DNA from: Paraburkholderia ferrariae NBRC 106233
GTDB lineage: Bacteria > Pseudomonadota > Gammaproteobacteria > Burkholderiales > Burkholderiaceae
Reading direction: 5' to 3'
Assembly (NCBI RefSeq): GCF_000685035.1
Contig: NZ_BAYB01000021.1
Coordinates: 124,001-188,000, forward strand
DNA: 64,000 nucleotides
Under the pieces are notes generated by a model. It did no database searches and had not been told where the DNA came from. It saw only the letters and a program-made list of their open reading frames with translations. Each line of letters opens with the position of its first letter. Within the stretch, counting starts at the first letter, position 1. Both the position numbers and the translations under genes were made by a program. Shown in pieces: positions 27,412-36,393 of the stretch.

Positions 27412-28557
27412 ATGAATATCAAGCTTCAAAAGCTGTTGCCGATCAGCGCTGCCGTCATGATGTTCGGTGCGTTTGCTACGGCATCGTTCGCAGATGAAGT
27501 GGTCAAGATTGGTCACGTCGCTCCGCTGACGGGTGGCATTGCCCACCTCGGCAAGGACAACGAAAACGGCGCGCGTCTTGCCGTTGAAGAAATCAATGCG
27601 AAGGGCCTCGTGATCAACGGTCAGAAGATCACGCTGCAACTCGACGCACAGGACGACGCGGCTGACCCGCGTACGGCCACCCAGGTTGCGCAGAAGCTCG
27701 TCGACGACAAGGTCGTCGCCGTGGTCGGCCACCTGAACTCGGGCACCTCGATCCCGGCTTCGAAGATCTATAGCGATGCCGGCATCGTGCAGATCTCGCC
27801 GTCGGCGACGAACCCGGCCTACACGCAGCAAGGCTTCAAGACGACGTACCGCGTCGTGGCGACCGATGCGCAGCAAGGCCCGGCGCTCGCGAACTACGCG
27901 GCCAAGACGATGAACCTGAAGAGCGTCGCGATCGTCGACGACTCGACGGCTTACGGCCAGGGTCTCGCGAACGAGTTCGAGAAGACCGCCAAGTCGCTCG
28001 GCATGAAGGTTCTGTCGCATGACGCGACGAACGACAAGGCCGTGGACTTCCGCGCCATTCTGACGAAGATCAAGGGTGAGAACCCCGACGCGATCATGTA
28101 CGGCGGCATGGACGCCACCGGCGGCCCGTTCGCCAAGCAAGCCAAGCAGCTTGGCCTGCGCGCGAAGGTGCTCGCGGGTGACGGCGTCTGTACCGACAAG
28201 CTCTCGGACCTCGCCGGCGACGCGACCGACAACATCGTGTGCTCGGAAGCGGGCATGGCGCTCGAAAAGATGCCGCAAGGCAAGGAATTCGAAGCCAAGT
28301 ACGAGAAGCGCTTCGGCCAGCCGATCCAGATCTACGCACCGTTCACGTATGACGCCGTGTACATCATCGTCGATGCGATGAAGCGCGCGAACTCGACGGA
28401 TCCGGCGAAGATTCTGGCCGCAATGCCGAGCACCGACTACAAGGGTGTGATCGGCGAGACGACCTTCGACTCGAAGGGCGACCTCCGGCACGGCGTGATC
28501 TCGCTGTACGACTACAAGGGCGGCAAGAAGACGCTGCTCGACGTCGTCAAGATGTAA
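27412..28557 (+). CDS. livK: Branched-chain amino-acid ABC transporter binding protein
   Basis: 381 residues: signal peptide ending ATASFA-D, then the type I periplasmic-binding fold with VVKIGHVAPLTGGIAHLGKDNENG, VVGHLNSGTSIPAS and DSTAYGQGLANEF. It captures leucine, isoleucine, valine or related compounds for an ABC importer; the permease and ATPase genes are not in this window, so it is an orphan receptor. Codon choice is strongly biased (AAG, GGC, GAC), suggesting high expression. TGGAGAC precedes the ATG at 27412. Confidence 0.9.
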   Translation: MNIKLQKLLPISAAVMMFGAFATASFADEVVKIGHVAPLTGGIAHLGKDNENGARLAVEEINAKGLVINGQKITLQLDAQDDAADPRTATQVAQKLVDDKVVAVVGHLNSGTSIPASKIYSDAGIVQISPSATNPAYTQQGFKTTYRVVATDAQQGPALANYAAKTMNLKSVAIVDDSTAYGQGLANEFEKTAKSLGMKVLSHDATNDKAVDFRAILTKIKGENPDAIMYGGMDATGGPFAKQAKQLGLRAKVLAGDGVCTDKLSDLAGDATDNIVCSEAGMALEKMPQGKEFEAKYEKRFGQPIQIYAPFTYDAVYIIVDAMKRANSTDPAKILAAMPSTDYKGVIGETTFDSKGDLRHGVISLYDYKGGKKTLLDVVKM

Positions 28558-28601
28558 TACCGCTGCCCGCCGCAGCGCGAGCTGCGGTTAAGGGTGCGTA
28601 A

Positions 28602-28640
28602 AAAAGGCACGTGGACTTTGATGTCCACGTGCCTTTTTCT
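28602..28640. terminator. Bidirectional terminator between livK and the MFS gene
   Basis: GGCACGTGGAC (28606-28616) pairs perfectly with GTCCACGTGCC (28623-28633). T-runs follow on both strands (TTTTTCTTT on plus, TTTTTT on minus), so it can end both convergent transcripts. Confidence 0.9.
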
Positions 28641-28667
28641 TTATGGGCGGCGCGGGCGGGGCAGCCC

Positions 28668-29933
28668 TCAGATGCCCAGACGCCGCAGCACGCGCGGCGC
28701 GGCGAGCGCAACGAGCGCCGCACACAGCGCGACGACGGCAAGGCCCACGGTGAGATTGGTCACCTGCGTGATGCCGCCGATCACCACCGGCCCGAACAGC
28801 AGCCCGAAGTAGGCGATGCCCGCGACGTGCGCGAGCCCCTCGGCGGCGTGGATGCCCTTCACGCGCGCGGCGGCGGCGAACAGCACGGGCATCATGTTCG
28901 CGAGGCCGAGTCCCATCAGCGTGAAGCCGATGAGGGCCGTGGCCGCGAACGGCAGCACGAGGGCGCCGATCATCCCGGCACAGGCGAGCGACGCGCTCAC
29001 CATCACGAGCTGCGGCGCGCCGAAGCGCGCGCGCACGGCATCCCCCGCGAAGCGCGCCGCGGCCATGCCGCCCGAGAACGCCGCGTAGGCCGCGCTGGCG
29101 AGCGCGGGCGACGCGATCACCACGTCGCGCATGTACACGGTTGCCCAGTCGTACATCGCGCCTTCGGCGATCAGCGCGATGAGCGCGATGCCGCCCAGCG
29201 CCCAGAGCGCGGGCGTGCGCCAGCGATTGCCGGTCTTCGCGCCTTCGCCGTGAGTGGGGTGCGGCACGTGCGGCAGCACGGCCGGGCACGAGACGATCAG
29301 CACGAGCGCCGCGAGCGCGGAGGCGAGGAGCAGATGCAGCGCCGGCGCCATGCCGCGCGCGAGCAGCGCGCCGCCGATTGCGGCGCCCGCCATGCCGCCC
29401 AGGCTGAACATGCCGTGCAGCGCCGACATGATCGGCCGCCCGAGCGACTCTTCGACGGCGCTTGCTTCGGCGTTCATCGCGACGTCGAGCGTGGCCATGC
29501 CCACGCCGAACAGGGCCAGCACCACGAGCAGCGACCAGAACCACGGCACGACGAGGATCAGCGTGCCGCAGACCGACATGGTGAGGCCGCCCGCGAGGCA
29601 GGCGCGGCGCGAGCCCACGCGCGCGATCCAGCCGCCGAGCATTGTCATGGCGGCGATCGAGCCGCCCGCGACGGCGAAGAGCGCGCACGAGAGCAACGCG
29701 GGGCTCAGGTGAAAGCGGTCGCGCACGGTGGGAACATGCACCCCCCAGGACGCGTACATCATGCCCGCGATGAAGAAGAGCGCCATGGTGGCGAGCCGTG
29801 CGCGCTGGCGGGTGACGGCGGGCAGGGCGCGATGCGCGGCGGCGGGCGTGGGCGCGGCGGGCTGGCGGGCCAGGGTGGCGCCGGTCGTGGCGGCGGCAGG
29901 GGCGGCAGTGGGGTGGCTGGTGCGATCGGACAC
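28668..29933 (-). CDS. MFS transporter (FucP/YbjJ-like)
   Basis: 421 residues with 12 membrane helices. Features include FFIAGMMYASWGVHVPTVRDRFHLS in helix 1, GGWIARVGSRRACLAG in loop 2-3 and LDVAMNAEASAVEE in loop 4-5, which match the YbjJ-like group of MFS proteins. The start is uncertain. I prefer GTG 29933 because a good promoter (29961-29989) lies inside the longer frame that starts at ATG 30011. Substrate unknown. Confidence 0.82.
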   Translation of the reverse strand: MSDRTSHPTAAPAAATTGATLARQPAAPTPAAAHRALPAVTRQRARLATMALFFIAGMMYASWGVHVPTVRDRFHLSPALLSCALFAVAGGSIAAMTMLGGWIARVGSRRACLAGGLTMSVCGTLILVVPWFWSLLVVLALFGVGMATLDVAMNAEASAVEESLGRPIMSALHGMFSLGGMAGAAIGGALLARGMAPALHLLLASALAALVLIVSCPAVLPHVPHPTHGEGAKTGNRWRTPALWALGGIALIALIAEGAMYDWATVYMRDVVIASPALASAAYAAFSGGMAAARFAGDAVRARFGAPQLVMVSASLACAGMIGALVLPFAATALIGFTLMGLGLANMMPVLFAAAARVKGIHAAEGLAHVAGIAYFGLLFGPVVIGGITQVTNLTVGLAVVALCAALVALAAPRVLRRLGI

Positions 29934-29960
29934 GGGCGGTTCCGGGGTTCGGAGAAAAAC

Positions 29961-29989
29961 GCTATAAAAAGGAAGGAGACTGAAAGCAA
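29961..29989 (-). promoter_or_regulatory. Sigma-70-type promoter of the MFS gene
   Basis: On the minus strand TTGCTT (29984-29989) and TATAGC (29961-29966) are separated by exactly 17 bp. Transcription would start around 29954, placing the GTG at 29933 as first codon and excluding the ATG at 30011. Confidence 0.55.
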
Positions 29990-30133
29990 AGAAGGATTTT
30001 AGCGAACGCATGCGCGTCCTGCCGAACCGCGATCCGCGCGCTGCACTACTATCGGTACACAGTCCGCTCCCGGCGCCGTACTTCGGGTGTGCACTCCACG
30101 CTTACGACAAAATCGCACCGCCCGAGGACGTTC

Positions 30134-30802
30134 TTGAAGATTCCCGCCCACGCTCCGCTGCATCTGCTGCACCAGGTGTCCACCGGCACGCTCGCGACCC
30201 ATGCGCGCGAGCCGCACGGTTTTCCCTATCCGACCATCGTGCCGTTCGCGCCCGACGCGTTCCACCGGCCCGTGATCCTCATCAGCCGGCTCGCCGAACA
30301 CACGCGCAACCTGCTGGGCGATCCGCGCGCCGGTTTTCTCGTAGCGCACGCGCCGGACGGCGACGTGCTCAACGGCTCGCGCGCCACGCTGCTGGGCCTT
30401 TATGCGCCGGTAGACCCGGACCAGGAAGCGGCGGTTGCGCGCCGCTATCTGCGCTACCACCCGGACGCCGAGCGTTACCTCGCGCTCGGCGACTTCACGT
30501 TCTGGGTGCTGCATGTCGAGCGGCTGCGCTATATCGGCGGTTTCGGCGCGATGGGATGGCTGGACGGCGCGGACCTGGACGAGCTCGATTCGCTTGCGGA
30601 CGAAGACGAAATCGCGCTGATCGAAGCCTTCGAGCGGCATCCCGCCCGGCCGGCCACGCTGGAGCTGGCGGGCGTGGACCGCTACGGCGCCGACCTCCGG
30701 ATCGACGGCGCACGCACGCGCTTCGTGTTCGACGCGCCGCAACCCGATCAGCAAACCTTGCATGCGGTGCTAACGGATTGCATCGAACGATATTCGGGCT
30801 GA
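30134..30802 (+). CDS. HugZ/pyridoxamine-oxidase-fold family protein
   Basis: 222 residues from TTG 30134, which has GAGGA 6 bp upstream; a GTG at 30089 is an in-frame alternative. The N-terminal split-barrel domain has LHQVSTGTLATHA, YPTIVPFAPDAFHRPVILISRLAEHTRNL, and the C-terminal DUF2470-like part has DLDELDSLADEDEIALIEAF. The family includes heme-degrading HugZ and flavin-binding proteins; whether this one uses heme or FMN cannot be told. Divergent from the MFS gene. Confidence 0.8.
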   Translation: MKIPAHAPLHLLHQVSTGTLATHAREPHGFPYPTIVPFAPDAFHRPVILISRLAEHTRNLLGDPRAGFLVAHAPDGDVLNGSRATLLGLYAPVDPDQEAAVARRYLRYHPDAERYLALGDFTFWVLHVERLRYIGGFGAMGWLDGADLDELDSLADEDEIALIEAFERHPARPATLELAGVDRYGADLRIDGARTRFVFDAPQPDQQTLHAVLTDCIERYSG

Positions 30803-30812
30803 ATTATTTTCA

Positions 30813-30873
30813 AGATATAGCGTGTGCGCCCTGAGGGCGGCCCCATGCGGCTTGAAACCGGATCGCTATATCT
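30813..30873. repeat. 10-bp inverted repeat with long loop after the HugZ-like gene
   Basis: AGATATAGCG at 30813-30822 is exactly inverted at 30864-30873 (CGCTATATCT). The 41-nt loop holds a further GCCC-TGA-GGGC hairpin. It starts 11 bp after the HugZ-like stop codon, so it may form a structured mRNA 3' end. Confidence 0.5.
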
Positions 30874-31213
30874 CATAAGGCATATCGAATATTCTGGAAG
30901 CTATCATCTGGTGAAATGTTTGGATGTTCTCATACCATTTAATTTTCATCGATTGACCGTTGCACCTTCCGGATTAATCTGTGGAATGAGGTATTGAGTA
31001 AAAATACCGATTTGCGCCGAATGAACATCCCCGACAGTGCGGGGCGGTACGGAAAGATTCCGAAACAGGTTTTTGATTATTTTTTATGCGCCGCGCTTTT
31101 ACCGGGATTGAATTCTGTGTTAATCTCGCCTCCACTTTCCGGGGCACATATTTGTCAATTGGCATACCGGCGCGAGACTGGTAGCCATATTTGTCCAAAC
31201 CACAAGGGTACCT
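30874..31213. other. A/T-rich promoter region of the H-NS-type gene
   Basis: 340 bp, clearly A/T-richer than the chromosome around it (for example TTTTTGATTATTTTTTATG at 31070-31088), with no supported gene. Such curved A/T-rich leaders are common before H-NS genes and allow self-binding. Confidence 0.55.
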
Positions 31214-31519
31214 ATGTCTTCCTACAAGGAACTACTCGCCCAGCGCGAAAAGCTTGAGAAGCAGATTGAAGAGGCGAAGGCACGCGAATATGCCGAAGTC
31301 CTCGACGAGATCAAACAGAAAATGGCCGATTACGGCATTACGATCGCCGAACTCGGCGGCGGCCGCGCCAGCAGCAAGAGCGCCAAGGCCAGCCGCTCGC
31401 GCGCCAGCGTCGCGCCCAAATACCGCGACCCGGACAGCGGCAGCACGTGGTCGGGCCGCGGCAAGCCGCCCCGCTGGATTGCCGGCAAAGATCGCGAAAA
31501 GTTTCTGATCCAGAAGTAA
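31214..31519 (+). CDS. H-NS-family nucleoid-associated protein
   Basis: 101 residues. The N-terminal coiled-coil oligomerisation segment is YKELLAQREKLEKQIEEAKA (about 3-30). The C-terminal DNA-binding motif is YRDPDSGSTWSGRGKPPRWI (about 71-90), with the GRG-type minor-groove hook. These proteins silence A/T-rich, often foreign, DNA. It is therefore relevant to the A/T-rich ParA-SIR2 genes in the island. It has an A/T-rich upstream region and is followed by two hairpins. Confidence 0.93.
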   Translation: MSSYKELLAQREKLEKQIEEAKAREYAEVLDEIKQKMADYGITIAELGGGRASSKSAKASRSRASVAPKYRDPDSGSTWSGRGKPPRWIAGKDREKFLIQK

Positions 31520-31536
31520 ATCCGCACCGAATGCCA

Positions 31537-31568
31537 CTTATGCGCCGCCTGGACCCGCGGCGCATAAG
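31537..31568 (+). repeat. 12-bp perfect stem-loop after the H-NS gene
   Basis: CTTATGCGCCGC (31537-31548) pairs with GCGGCGCATAAG (31557-31568) over an 8-nt loop, 17 bp after the stop codon. There is no T-run; the true terminator follows at 31609. Confidence 0.65.
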
Positions 31569-31608
31569 CGAAGTGACATACCGTGCGGGGCACCCGGCCC
31601 GCTCATTG

Positions 31609-31645
31609 AAAAAGCCGCGCTGTCGTTTCGACGCGCGGCTTTTTT
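31609..31645 (+). terminator. Terminator of the H-NS-type gene
   Basis: AAAAAGCCGCGC (31609-31620) pairs with GCGCGGCTTTTTT (31633-31645) over a 12-nt loop, with the T-run as tail. The A-run on the left makes it potentially bidirectional. Confidence 0.85.
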
Positions 31646-31807
31646 GTTCCCGGCGGCATTCCCTCCCTGCATGGGCAATGTTGAATGCGAATGCGTCGTG
31701 TTCTTGTAGGCATCTGATTTAAAAGAGATTTTTAGGGTTGTCGCAAAAAAATCGGCGCGGTCCTATTACAATCGTCGGTATTCCTGGATTCGCTCTTTAC
31801 ATCGTCC

Positions 31808-33010
31808 ATGTCCCCTGCCGCCGACGCGCTCGTATCGGATAAACACCAGGTTGCGCGCAAGACCACACTCGTGAGCGTGGCTGTCAATTCGGTGCTCGTG
31901 GTCCTGCAAATCGCAATCGGCGTGATTGCGCATTCGCAGGCACTCGTTGCCGACGGTATTCATTCGCTGGCCGATCTGGTTTCCGACTTTGTCGTCTTGC
32001 TGGCCAATCGGCATAGCGGCGCCAAACCGGATGCCGATCACAATTACGGCCACAGCCGTTATGAAACGGTTGCTTCACTGTTTCTGGGCGGGCTGCTGAT
32101 TGCGGTCGGCATCGGCATGCTGTGGCGCGCGGGCACCCGCATTGCCGATCTCGGCGATATTCCGCCCGTACATCTGGGCGCGCTGGCTGTGGCGCTCCTC
32201 GTGCTCGTTTCCAAGGAAGGACTCTTTCGCTACATGCTGGGCGAGGCGCAGCGCGTGCGCTCGCAGATGCTCATCGCCAACGCGTGGCATGCGCGCTCCG
32301 ATGCGGCTTCGTCGCTCGTGGTGGCGATCGGCATTGTGGGCAGCGTAGCGGGCCTGAAGCTGCTCGATCCGATCGCGGCGGCCATCGTGGGTTTCATGGT
32401 GGCGCGCATGGGCTGGGTGTTCGGCTGGGATGCGCTGCAGGACCTCTCCGACCGCGCGCTCGACGAAGCCGCCACTGCCGACCTGCGCGCGCTCCTGCTC
32501 GCCACGCCCGGCGTGCTCGACGTGCACGAAATGCGCACGCGCAAGACCGGCGACCTCGCGCTCGTGGATGCCCACATCCTCGTCGATCCGTTTATTTCGG
32601 TGTCCGAGGGACACTATATTGCTGAGCAGGCGCGCTCGCGCCTCCTCGCCGACGCGCGCGTGCTCGATGCGCTCATCCACGTCGATCCCGAAGACGACAT
32701 GCACGTGCGGTCGGTGTCGAACCAGCCCGCGCGCGAGGCGTTGATCGGGGCGCTAGGCGAGGCGCTGGCTGCGCGCGGCCTGCATGTGGAAGCGGTGACG
32801 CTGCACTACCTGAGCACGGGCCTCGCCGTGCAGGTTGCGCTGGCTGCCGGCGACGACCCGAGGCGCCTCACCGAGGCGGACCGGGAGGCGATCAAGCGCC
32901 GCGTGGGCGCGAGCCGGCTGGACGTGGTGAGTGTCGTCAGCGTGGATACGGCGGGGCTCGCGCCGGCGCGTGAAGCAAGCGCTAGCGCATCGCCGCGCCG
33001 TGCGAGTTGA
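31808..33010 (+). CDS. Cation diffusion facilitator family metal exporter
   Basis: 400 residues. Metal-site motifs are present: ALVADGIHSLADLVSD in helix 2, DHNYGHSRYE after it, and NAWHARSDAASS in helix 5 (HxxxD). Two cytoplasmic ferredoxin-like units follow, the second about 85 residues longer than in E. coli FieF. CDF proteins export Zn2+, Fe2+, Mn2+ or related ions with proton antiport; the specificity is not deducible. Confidence 0.88.
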   Translation: MSPAADALVSDKHQVARKTTLVSVAVNSVLVVLQIAIGVIAHSQALVADGIHSLADLVSDFVVLLANRHSGAKPDADHNYGHSRYETVASLFLGGLLIAVGIGMLWRAGTRIADLGDIPPVHLGALAVALLVLVSKEGLFRYMLGEAQRVRSQMLIANAWHARSDAASSLVVAIGIVGSVAGLKLLDPIAAAIVGFMVARMGWVFGWDALQDLSDRALDEAATADLRALLLATPGVLDVHEMRTRKTGDLALVDAHILVDPFISVSEGHYIAEQARSRLLADARVLDALIHVDPEDDMHVRSVSNQPAREALIGALGEALAARGLHVEAVTLHYLSTGLAVQVALAAGDDPRRLTEADREAIKRRVGASRLDVVSVVSVDTAGLAPAREASASASPRRAS

Positions 33011-33027
33011 CCGGCGCGGCGCCCGCC

Positions 33028-33486
33028 TCAGAGCGGCAACTGCGTATCGAACTTGATTTCGCGCAGCACGACGCTCGTGCGCACCTGCGCGACCGCCGGA
33101 ATCTTGAAGATGCGGTCGTGGAGAAAGGCGTCGTAGGCCTTGATGTCGGGCGCGACGATCTTGAGGATGTAGTCCGATTCGCCGGTCGTGCTGTAGCACT
33201 CGGTGACTTCGGGACAGGTCGCGATCTCGCGCTCGAACTGCTCGACGCCGCCTTCGGTGTGGCGCGTGAGATGGATATGCGCGAGCGCGCAGACGTGCAG
33301 CCCGAGCTTTTCGCGATCGAGCAGCGCCGTGTAGCGCTGGATCACGCCCGATTGTTCCATGTCCTTGATGCGGCGCCAGCAGGGCGTGCTGGACAGGCCC
33401 ACCTGGTCCGAGATTTCCTGCACCGAGCGGCGCGCATCCAGCTGTAGCAGGCGCAGGATCTTCTGAGAGAACGTATCGAGTGTCAA
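33028..33486 (-). CDS. Lrp/AsnC-family transcriptional regulator
   Basis: 152 residues. Helix-turn-helix: ILRLLQLDARRSVQEISDQVGLSSTPCWRRIKDMEQSGVI (split here about residues 10-49). The C-terminal RAM/AsnC ligand domain has GESDYILKIVAPDIKAYDAFL. Lrp-type proteins sense amino acids. It is convergent with the CDF gene; no amino-acid gene is adjacent to point to a target. Confidence 0.92.
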   Translation of the reverse strand: MTLDTFSQKILRLLQLDARRSVQEISDQVGLSSTPCWRRIKDMEQSGVIQRYTALLDREKLGLHVCALAHIHLTRHTEGGVEQFEREIATCPEVTECYSTTGESDYILKIVAPDIKAYDAFLHDRIFKIPAVAQVRTSVVLREIKFDTQLPL

Positions 33487-33588
33487 CTGCGCCTCCGTTT
33501 GCGTCGTGCCATTCCCGAATGGTAGAGGGCGCGAAAACGAAACGCAATGCGAAGTGCACCTGGTGAGGAGGATTGCCCGCTTTGTGAT

Positions 33589-34215
33589 TTAACTGGCGGC
33601 ATTTTTCCCTGACACGTCCCCATCAACCGTGCTGGCGGCCTGGGCCTGCTGCGCGCGCAGGTCGGCCAGCATGTTGCAGAAGAGGGCGCCTTGTTCGATG
33701 GCGTCGTCGAGCGCGACGTGGGTGTGCGGGTGGTCGTCGAACCAGTGCTTCGGGAAGCGTGGCTTGATGCACTTGCGGTACGGCAGGCCCGTCATCGCGA
33801 AGGCCAGCGTCTTGATGTCGAGCGCCGACCACGAGAACGGGCAGCGCCCCGCGAAACGCATCATGTACCAGAACATGAAGGTGAAATCGAAGCCCGCGGG
33901 CATGGCGACGAACACCGGCTTGCCGGGCAGCGCCTCGACCCATTGCACGTAGTTGACGAGCGCCGCGGCCGGGTCCTGCTGGTCCTTGCGGCAGGCCGCC
34001 CACGCCTCGGGCTGCGTTTCCCACCAGGCGGCCTGCACGGGATGCGGCGCCGCGCCTTCGAGCGTCATGAGATTCGCGGAGAAGGTGGCGATGAGACGCT
34101 TGTCGGCGGTGTAGGCCGCCGACGCGAAACTCAGCATCGAATGCGGGCCCGGAATCGGACCGTCGGCCTCGACGTCCGTGCTGACATAGATTTCCTCGAT
34201 GGCGGCGGTATTCAT
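33589..34215 (-). CDS. DEDD-type 3'-5' exonuclease-like protein
   Basis: 208 residues. DnaQ-like metal ligands are visible: STDVEADG (Asp14, Glu16), GFDFTF (Asp), and the HVALDDA end motif (His-Asp). This fits DEDDh exonucleases, some acting on RNA. Substrate unknown. Its ATG overlaps the stop codon of the MBL-fold gene by one base (TAATG), so the two are translationally coupled. Confidence 0.8.
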   Translation of the reverse strand: MNTAAIEEIYVSTDVEADGPIPGPHSMLSFASAAYTADKRLIATFSANLMTLEGAAPHPVQAAWWETQPEAWAACRKDQQDPAAALVNYVQWVEALPGKPVFVAMPAGFDFTFMFWYMMRFAGRCPFSWSALDIKTLAFAMTGLPYRKCIKPRFPKHWFDDHPHTHVALDDAIEQGALFCNMLADLRAQQAQAASTVDGDVSGKNAAS

Positions 34216-34859
34216 TATCCGGGGATGCCGTCTGCGACGTAGGGGTTGGAGCGGCGCTCTTCGCCGAAGGTGGAAGCCGGGCCGTGGCCCGGCACGAACG
34301 TGACGTCGTCGCCGAGCGGCCAGAGCTTTTCGCGGATCGAGCGGATCAGGTCGGCATGATTGCCGCGCGGGAAATCGGTGCGGCCAATCGAGCCCGCGAA
34401 CAGCACGTCGCCCACGATCGCGAGCCGGTGCGCGCGGCTGAAGAACACCACGTGGCCGGGCGTGTGCCCCGGGCAGTGGTAGACCTCCATCTCCTCGTTG
34501 CCGAAACGGACCGTGTCGCCGTCGTTGAGCCAGCGGTCGGGCTCGAAGGCTTCGGCGTGGCCGAAGCCGAAACGCACGCTCTGCTGCGGCAGCATGTCGA
34601 TCCAGAAGCGCTCGTCCTCGTGCGGCCCTTCGATCGGCACGCCGAACTTTTCAGCCAGCGCCTTCGCGCCCGCGCAGTGATCCACGTGACCGTGCGTGAG
34701 CAGCACCTTTTCGAGTTGCACGCCCTGCCGCGCGATCTCGGCTTCGATGCGTTCGAGGTCGCCGCCCGGATCGACGACGGCGGCGCGCTGCGTCGTCTCG
34801 TCGACGAGAAGCGAGCTGTTTTGCTGGAACGGCGTGACGGGTATCAGCGTGACTTTCAT
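34215..34859 (-). CDS. MBL-fold metallo-hydrolase (YcbL/glyoxalase II-like)
   Basis: 214 residues from ATG 34859 (MKVTLIPVTPFQQNSSLLVD). The metal motif THGHVDHCAGA (HxHxDH), the His in CPGHTPGHVVFF, Asp in IVGDVLFAGSIGRTD and His in PGHGPAST complete a dinuclear site. YcbL-like proteins have glyoxalase II or thioesterase activity. It is coupled to the exonuclease gene by a 1-bp overlap. Confidence 0.9.
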   Translation of the reverse strand: MKVTLIPVTPFQQNSSLLVDETTQRAAVVDPGGDLERIEAEIARQGVQLEKVLLTHGHVDHCAGAKALAEKFGVPIEGPHEDERFWIDMLPQQSVRFGFGHAEAFEPDRWLNDGDTVRFGNEEMEVYHCPGHTPGHVVFFSRAHRLAIVGDVLFAGSIGRTDFPRGNHADLIRSIREKLWPLGDDVTFVPGHGPASTFGEERRSNPYVADGIPG

Positions 34860-35121
34860 GCGCGTAGAAGGATCGCGGGGAACGCGCGGCCCAACGGCGG
34901 GCCGCAACCAGAGACCCGATTGTACCGGCGCGGCGGGGCACCCGCCGATGGGGTTGCGAAGGGGCGTGCGAAGGGGCGCGCGAGGGGGCGCCGGAGGGTG
35001 CCTTCGGCGGGGGCGCGGAACGCCGCTTGCGGATCGTCTGTATCCCCCGCCGGGCAAGGCTTCGGCCTCCGGCTTTGTTACGCCAATGTAGAAAATTCAT
35101 AAAAATTCGGGGGTTACGTGC

Positions 35122-35148
35122 GTGACAACAATTACTTTTGGGTATAAT
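35122..35148 (+). promoter_or_regulatory. Promoter of the rlpA transcript
   Basis: A perfect TATAAT at 35143-35148 with GTGACA at 35122-35127 (15-bp spacing, short of optimal). A small hairpin GCACG-TTTTA-CGTGC begins near 35160. Transcription from here gives a leader of about 490 nt before rlpA. Confidence 0.5.
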
Positions 35149-35154
35149 GCGACC

Positions 35155-35647
35155 CAACACGCACGTTTTACGTGCTTTCACTGGGCGGTGCGACTCGGCT
35201 AAAAAGCGGGTCTCGATGCATCGCCGTCAAGCAGTGCCGTCGTCGGACGACCGCCTTTTGCGGACTGAAGCGATGGCAAATCAGGTGCCGATCCGTTCGG
35301 CACCGCACGTCTTGCCCAGCCAGGTGCCACGCGCCTGCAACGGCCTTGCTGTCGTGACGCTGGGTGGGGCCTACGCCGCCGTTCCTGTGCGCCGTGTGTT
35401 ACCGGCGCGCCAGAGCGAGTTGTCCACGCTCGATGGCGGCATGTGGGGTCTGGTCAGGCTGCCGGGGAGAGGCTGCGCCAGACGTGAAAGAAAACCAGCG
35501 GTTGGTGGCCCATTAGGGGTCGCATCCGGGTGCCGGCTCGAGCTCGCCTTTCGCGAGCGGGGCATGGCTTTACCTGCAGCCGCCGAAGCCTTTCAGTTTG
35601 CGTGCAGCCATGGGCTGCCGGGGGCTTCGACATGTGATGGCAAGCTT
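35155..35647 (+). other. Long leader region before rlpA
   Basis: About 490 nt between the TATAAT promoter and the rlpA ATG. The rlpA frame is open through all of it, but the encoded stretch is Arg/Ala/Gly-rich and hydrophilic and would bury the lipoprotein signal, so I treat it as non-coding. No known riboswitch consensus was recognised. Confidence 0.4.
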
Positions 35648-36253
35648 ATGAAACTCAGACTGTCTCGACGAAAATTCGGGAGTCTCGCAGCCGTGTCCGT
35701 GCTGGCCGGTTGCGCCATGCCGCCCGGCCCGCAGAACCAGGCGGACGGGTCGGCGCTCAGCACCACCAGGGACGCGCACGTGGCGTTCGCCGCACCGCAG
35801 AGCTACGGCTCGGCGCTTGCCGCGCTGCCCGCTTCGGGCGCCGGCAGCGACAAGACCCTCGCCGATGCCGAACCGATCGGCGGCGGCCCGGACGTCTCGT
35901 CGTTCCACCAGACCGGCCGCGCTTCGTGGTACGGCCGCGCGTTCCACGGCCGCAAGACCGCGAGCGGCGAACGCTTCAACATGGAAGCGCTCACCGCCGC
36001 GCACCGCACGCTGCCGCTCGGCTCCTACGTGCGCGTGAGCGTGCCTTCGACGTCCAGATCGGTGGTGGTGAAGATCAACGACCGCGGGCCGTTCGCCCGT
36101 GGCCGCGTGATCGACCTCTCGTATGCGGCCGCGAAGATGCTGGGCGTGCAGCACGCCGGCACCGCGCGCGTGAACATCGAAGGACTGTCGCGCCAGGAAG
36201 GAAAGGAAGCGCTGGCCGAACAGGTTGCCGCGCTTTCGAACGGCGACCACTAA
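35648..36253 (+). CDS. rlpA: RlpA-family septal-ring lipoprotein (lytic transglycosylase-like)
   Basis: 201 residues from ATG 35648. The lipobox VLAGC places the lipidated Cys at residue 22. The double-psi beta-barrel domain (about 88-185) has GRASWYGRAFHGRKTASGE, LPLGSYVRVSV and KINDRGPFARGRVIDLSY, which are RlpA hallmarks. No C-terminal SPOR domain follows, unlike E. coli and Pseudomonas RlpA. RlpA cleaves denuded glycan strands at the septum in Pseudomonas. Terminator at 36276. Confidence 0.88.
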   Translation: MKLRLSRRKFGSLAAVSVLAGCAMPPGPQNQADGSALSTTRDAHVAFAAPQSYGSALAALPASGAGSDKTLADAEPIGGGPDVSSFHQTGRASWYGRAFHGRKTASGERFNMEALTAAHRTLPLGSYVRVSVPSTSRSVVVKINDRGPFARGRVIDLSYAAAKMLGVQHAGTARVNIEGLSRQEGKEALAEQVAALSNGDH

Positions 36254-36275
36254 CCGGTTGCTGTCGCACAAACGA

Positions 36276-36318
36276 GAAGGGCCGCTACGCGATTGACGTG
36301 CGGCCCTTCTTGCATTTC
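36276..36318 (+). terminator. Terminator after rlpA
   Basis: GAAGGGCCGC (36276-36285) pairs perfectly with GCGGCCCTTC (36300-36309), followed by TTGCATTTC. It is located 22 bp after the stop codon. Confidence 0.7.
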
Positions 36319-36393
36319 AGGGGGGGCGCCCGGTGCCCCCCGATACCCGATACCCGGCGCTGCGTGGCTGAACGTGGCTGGACGCGTTTTTGT

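Noticed and set aside
35155..35647. Cobalamin or other riboswitch, or 6S RNA, in the rlpA leader
   Set aside because: A GCGGTTGGTGG stretch recalls 6S RNA, but the surrounding pairing and conserved riboswitch boxes could not be found by eye.
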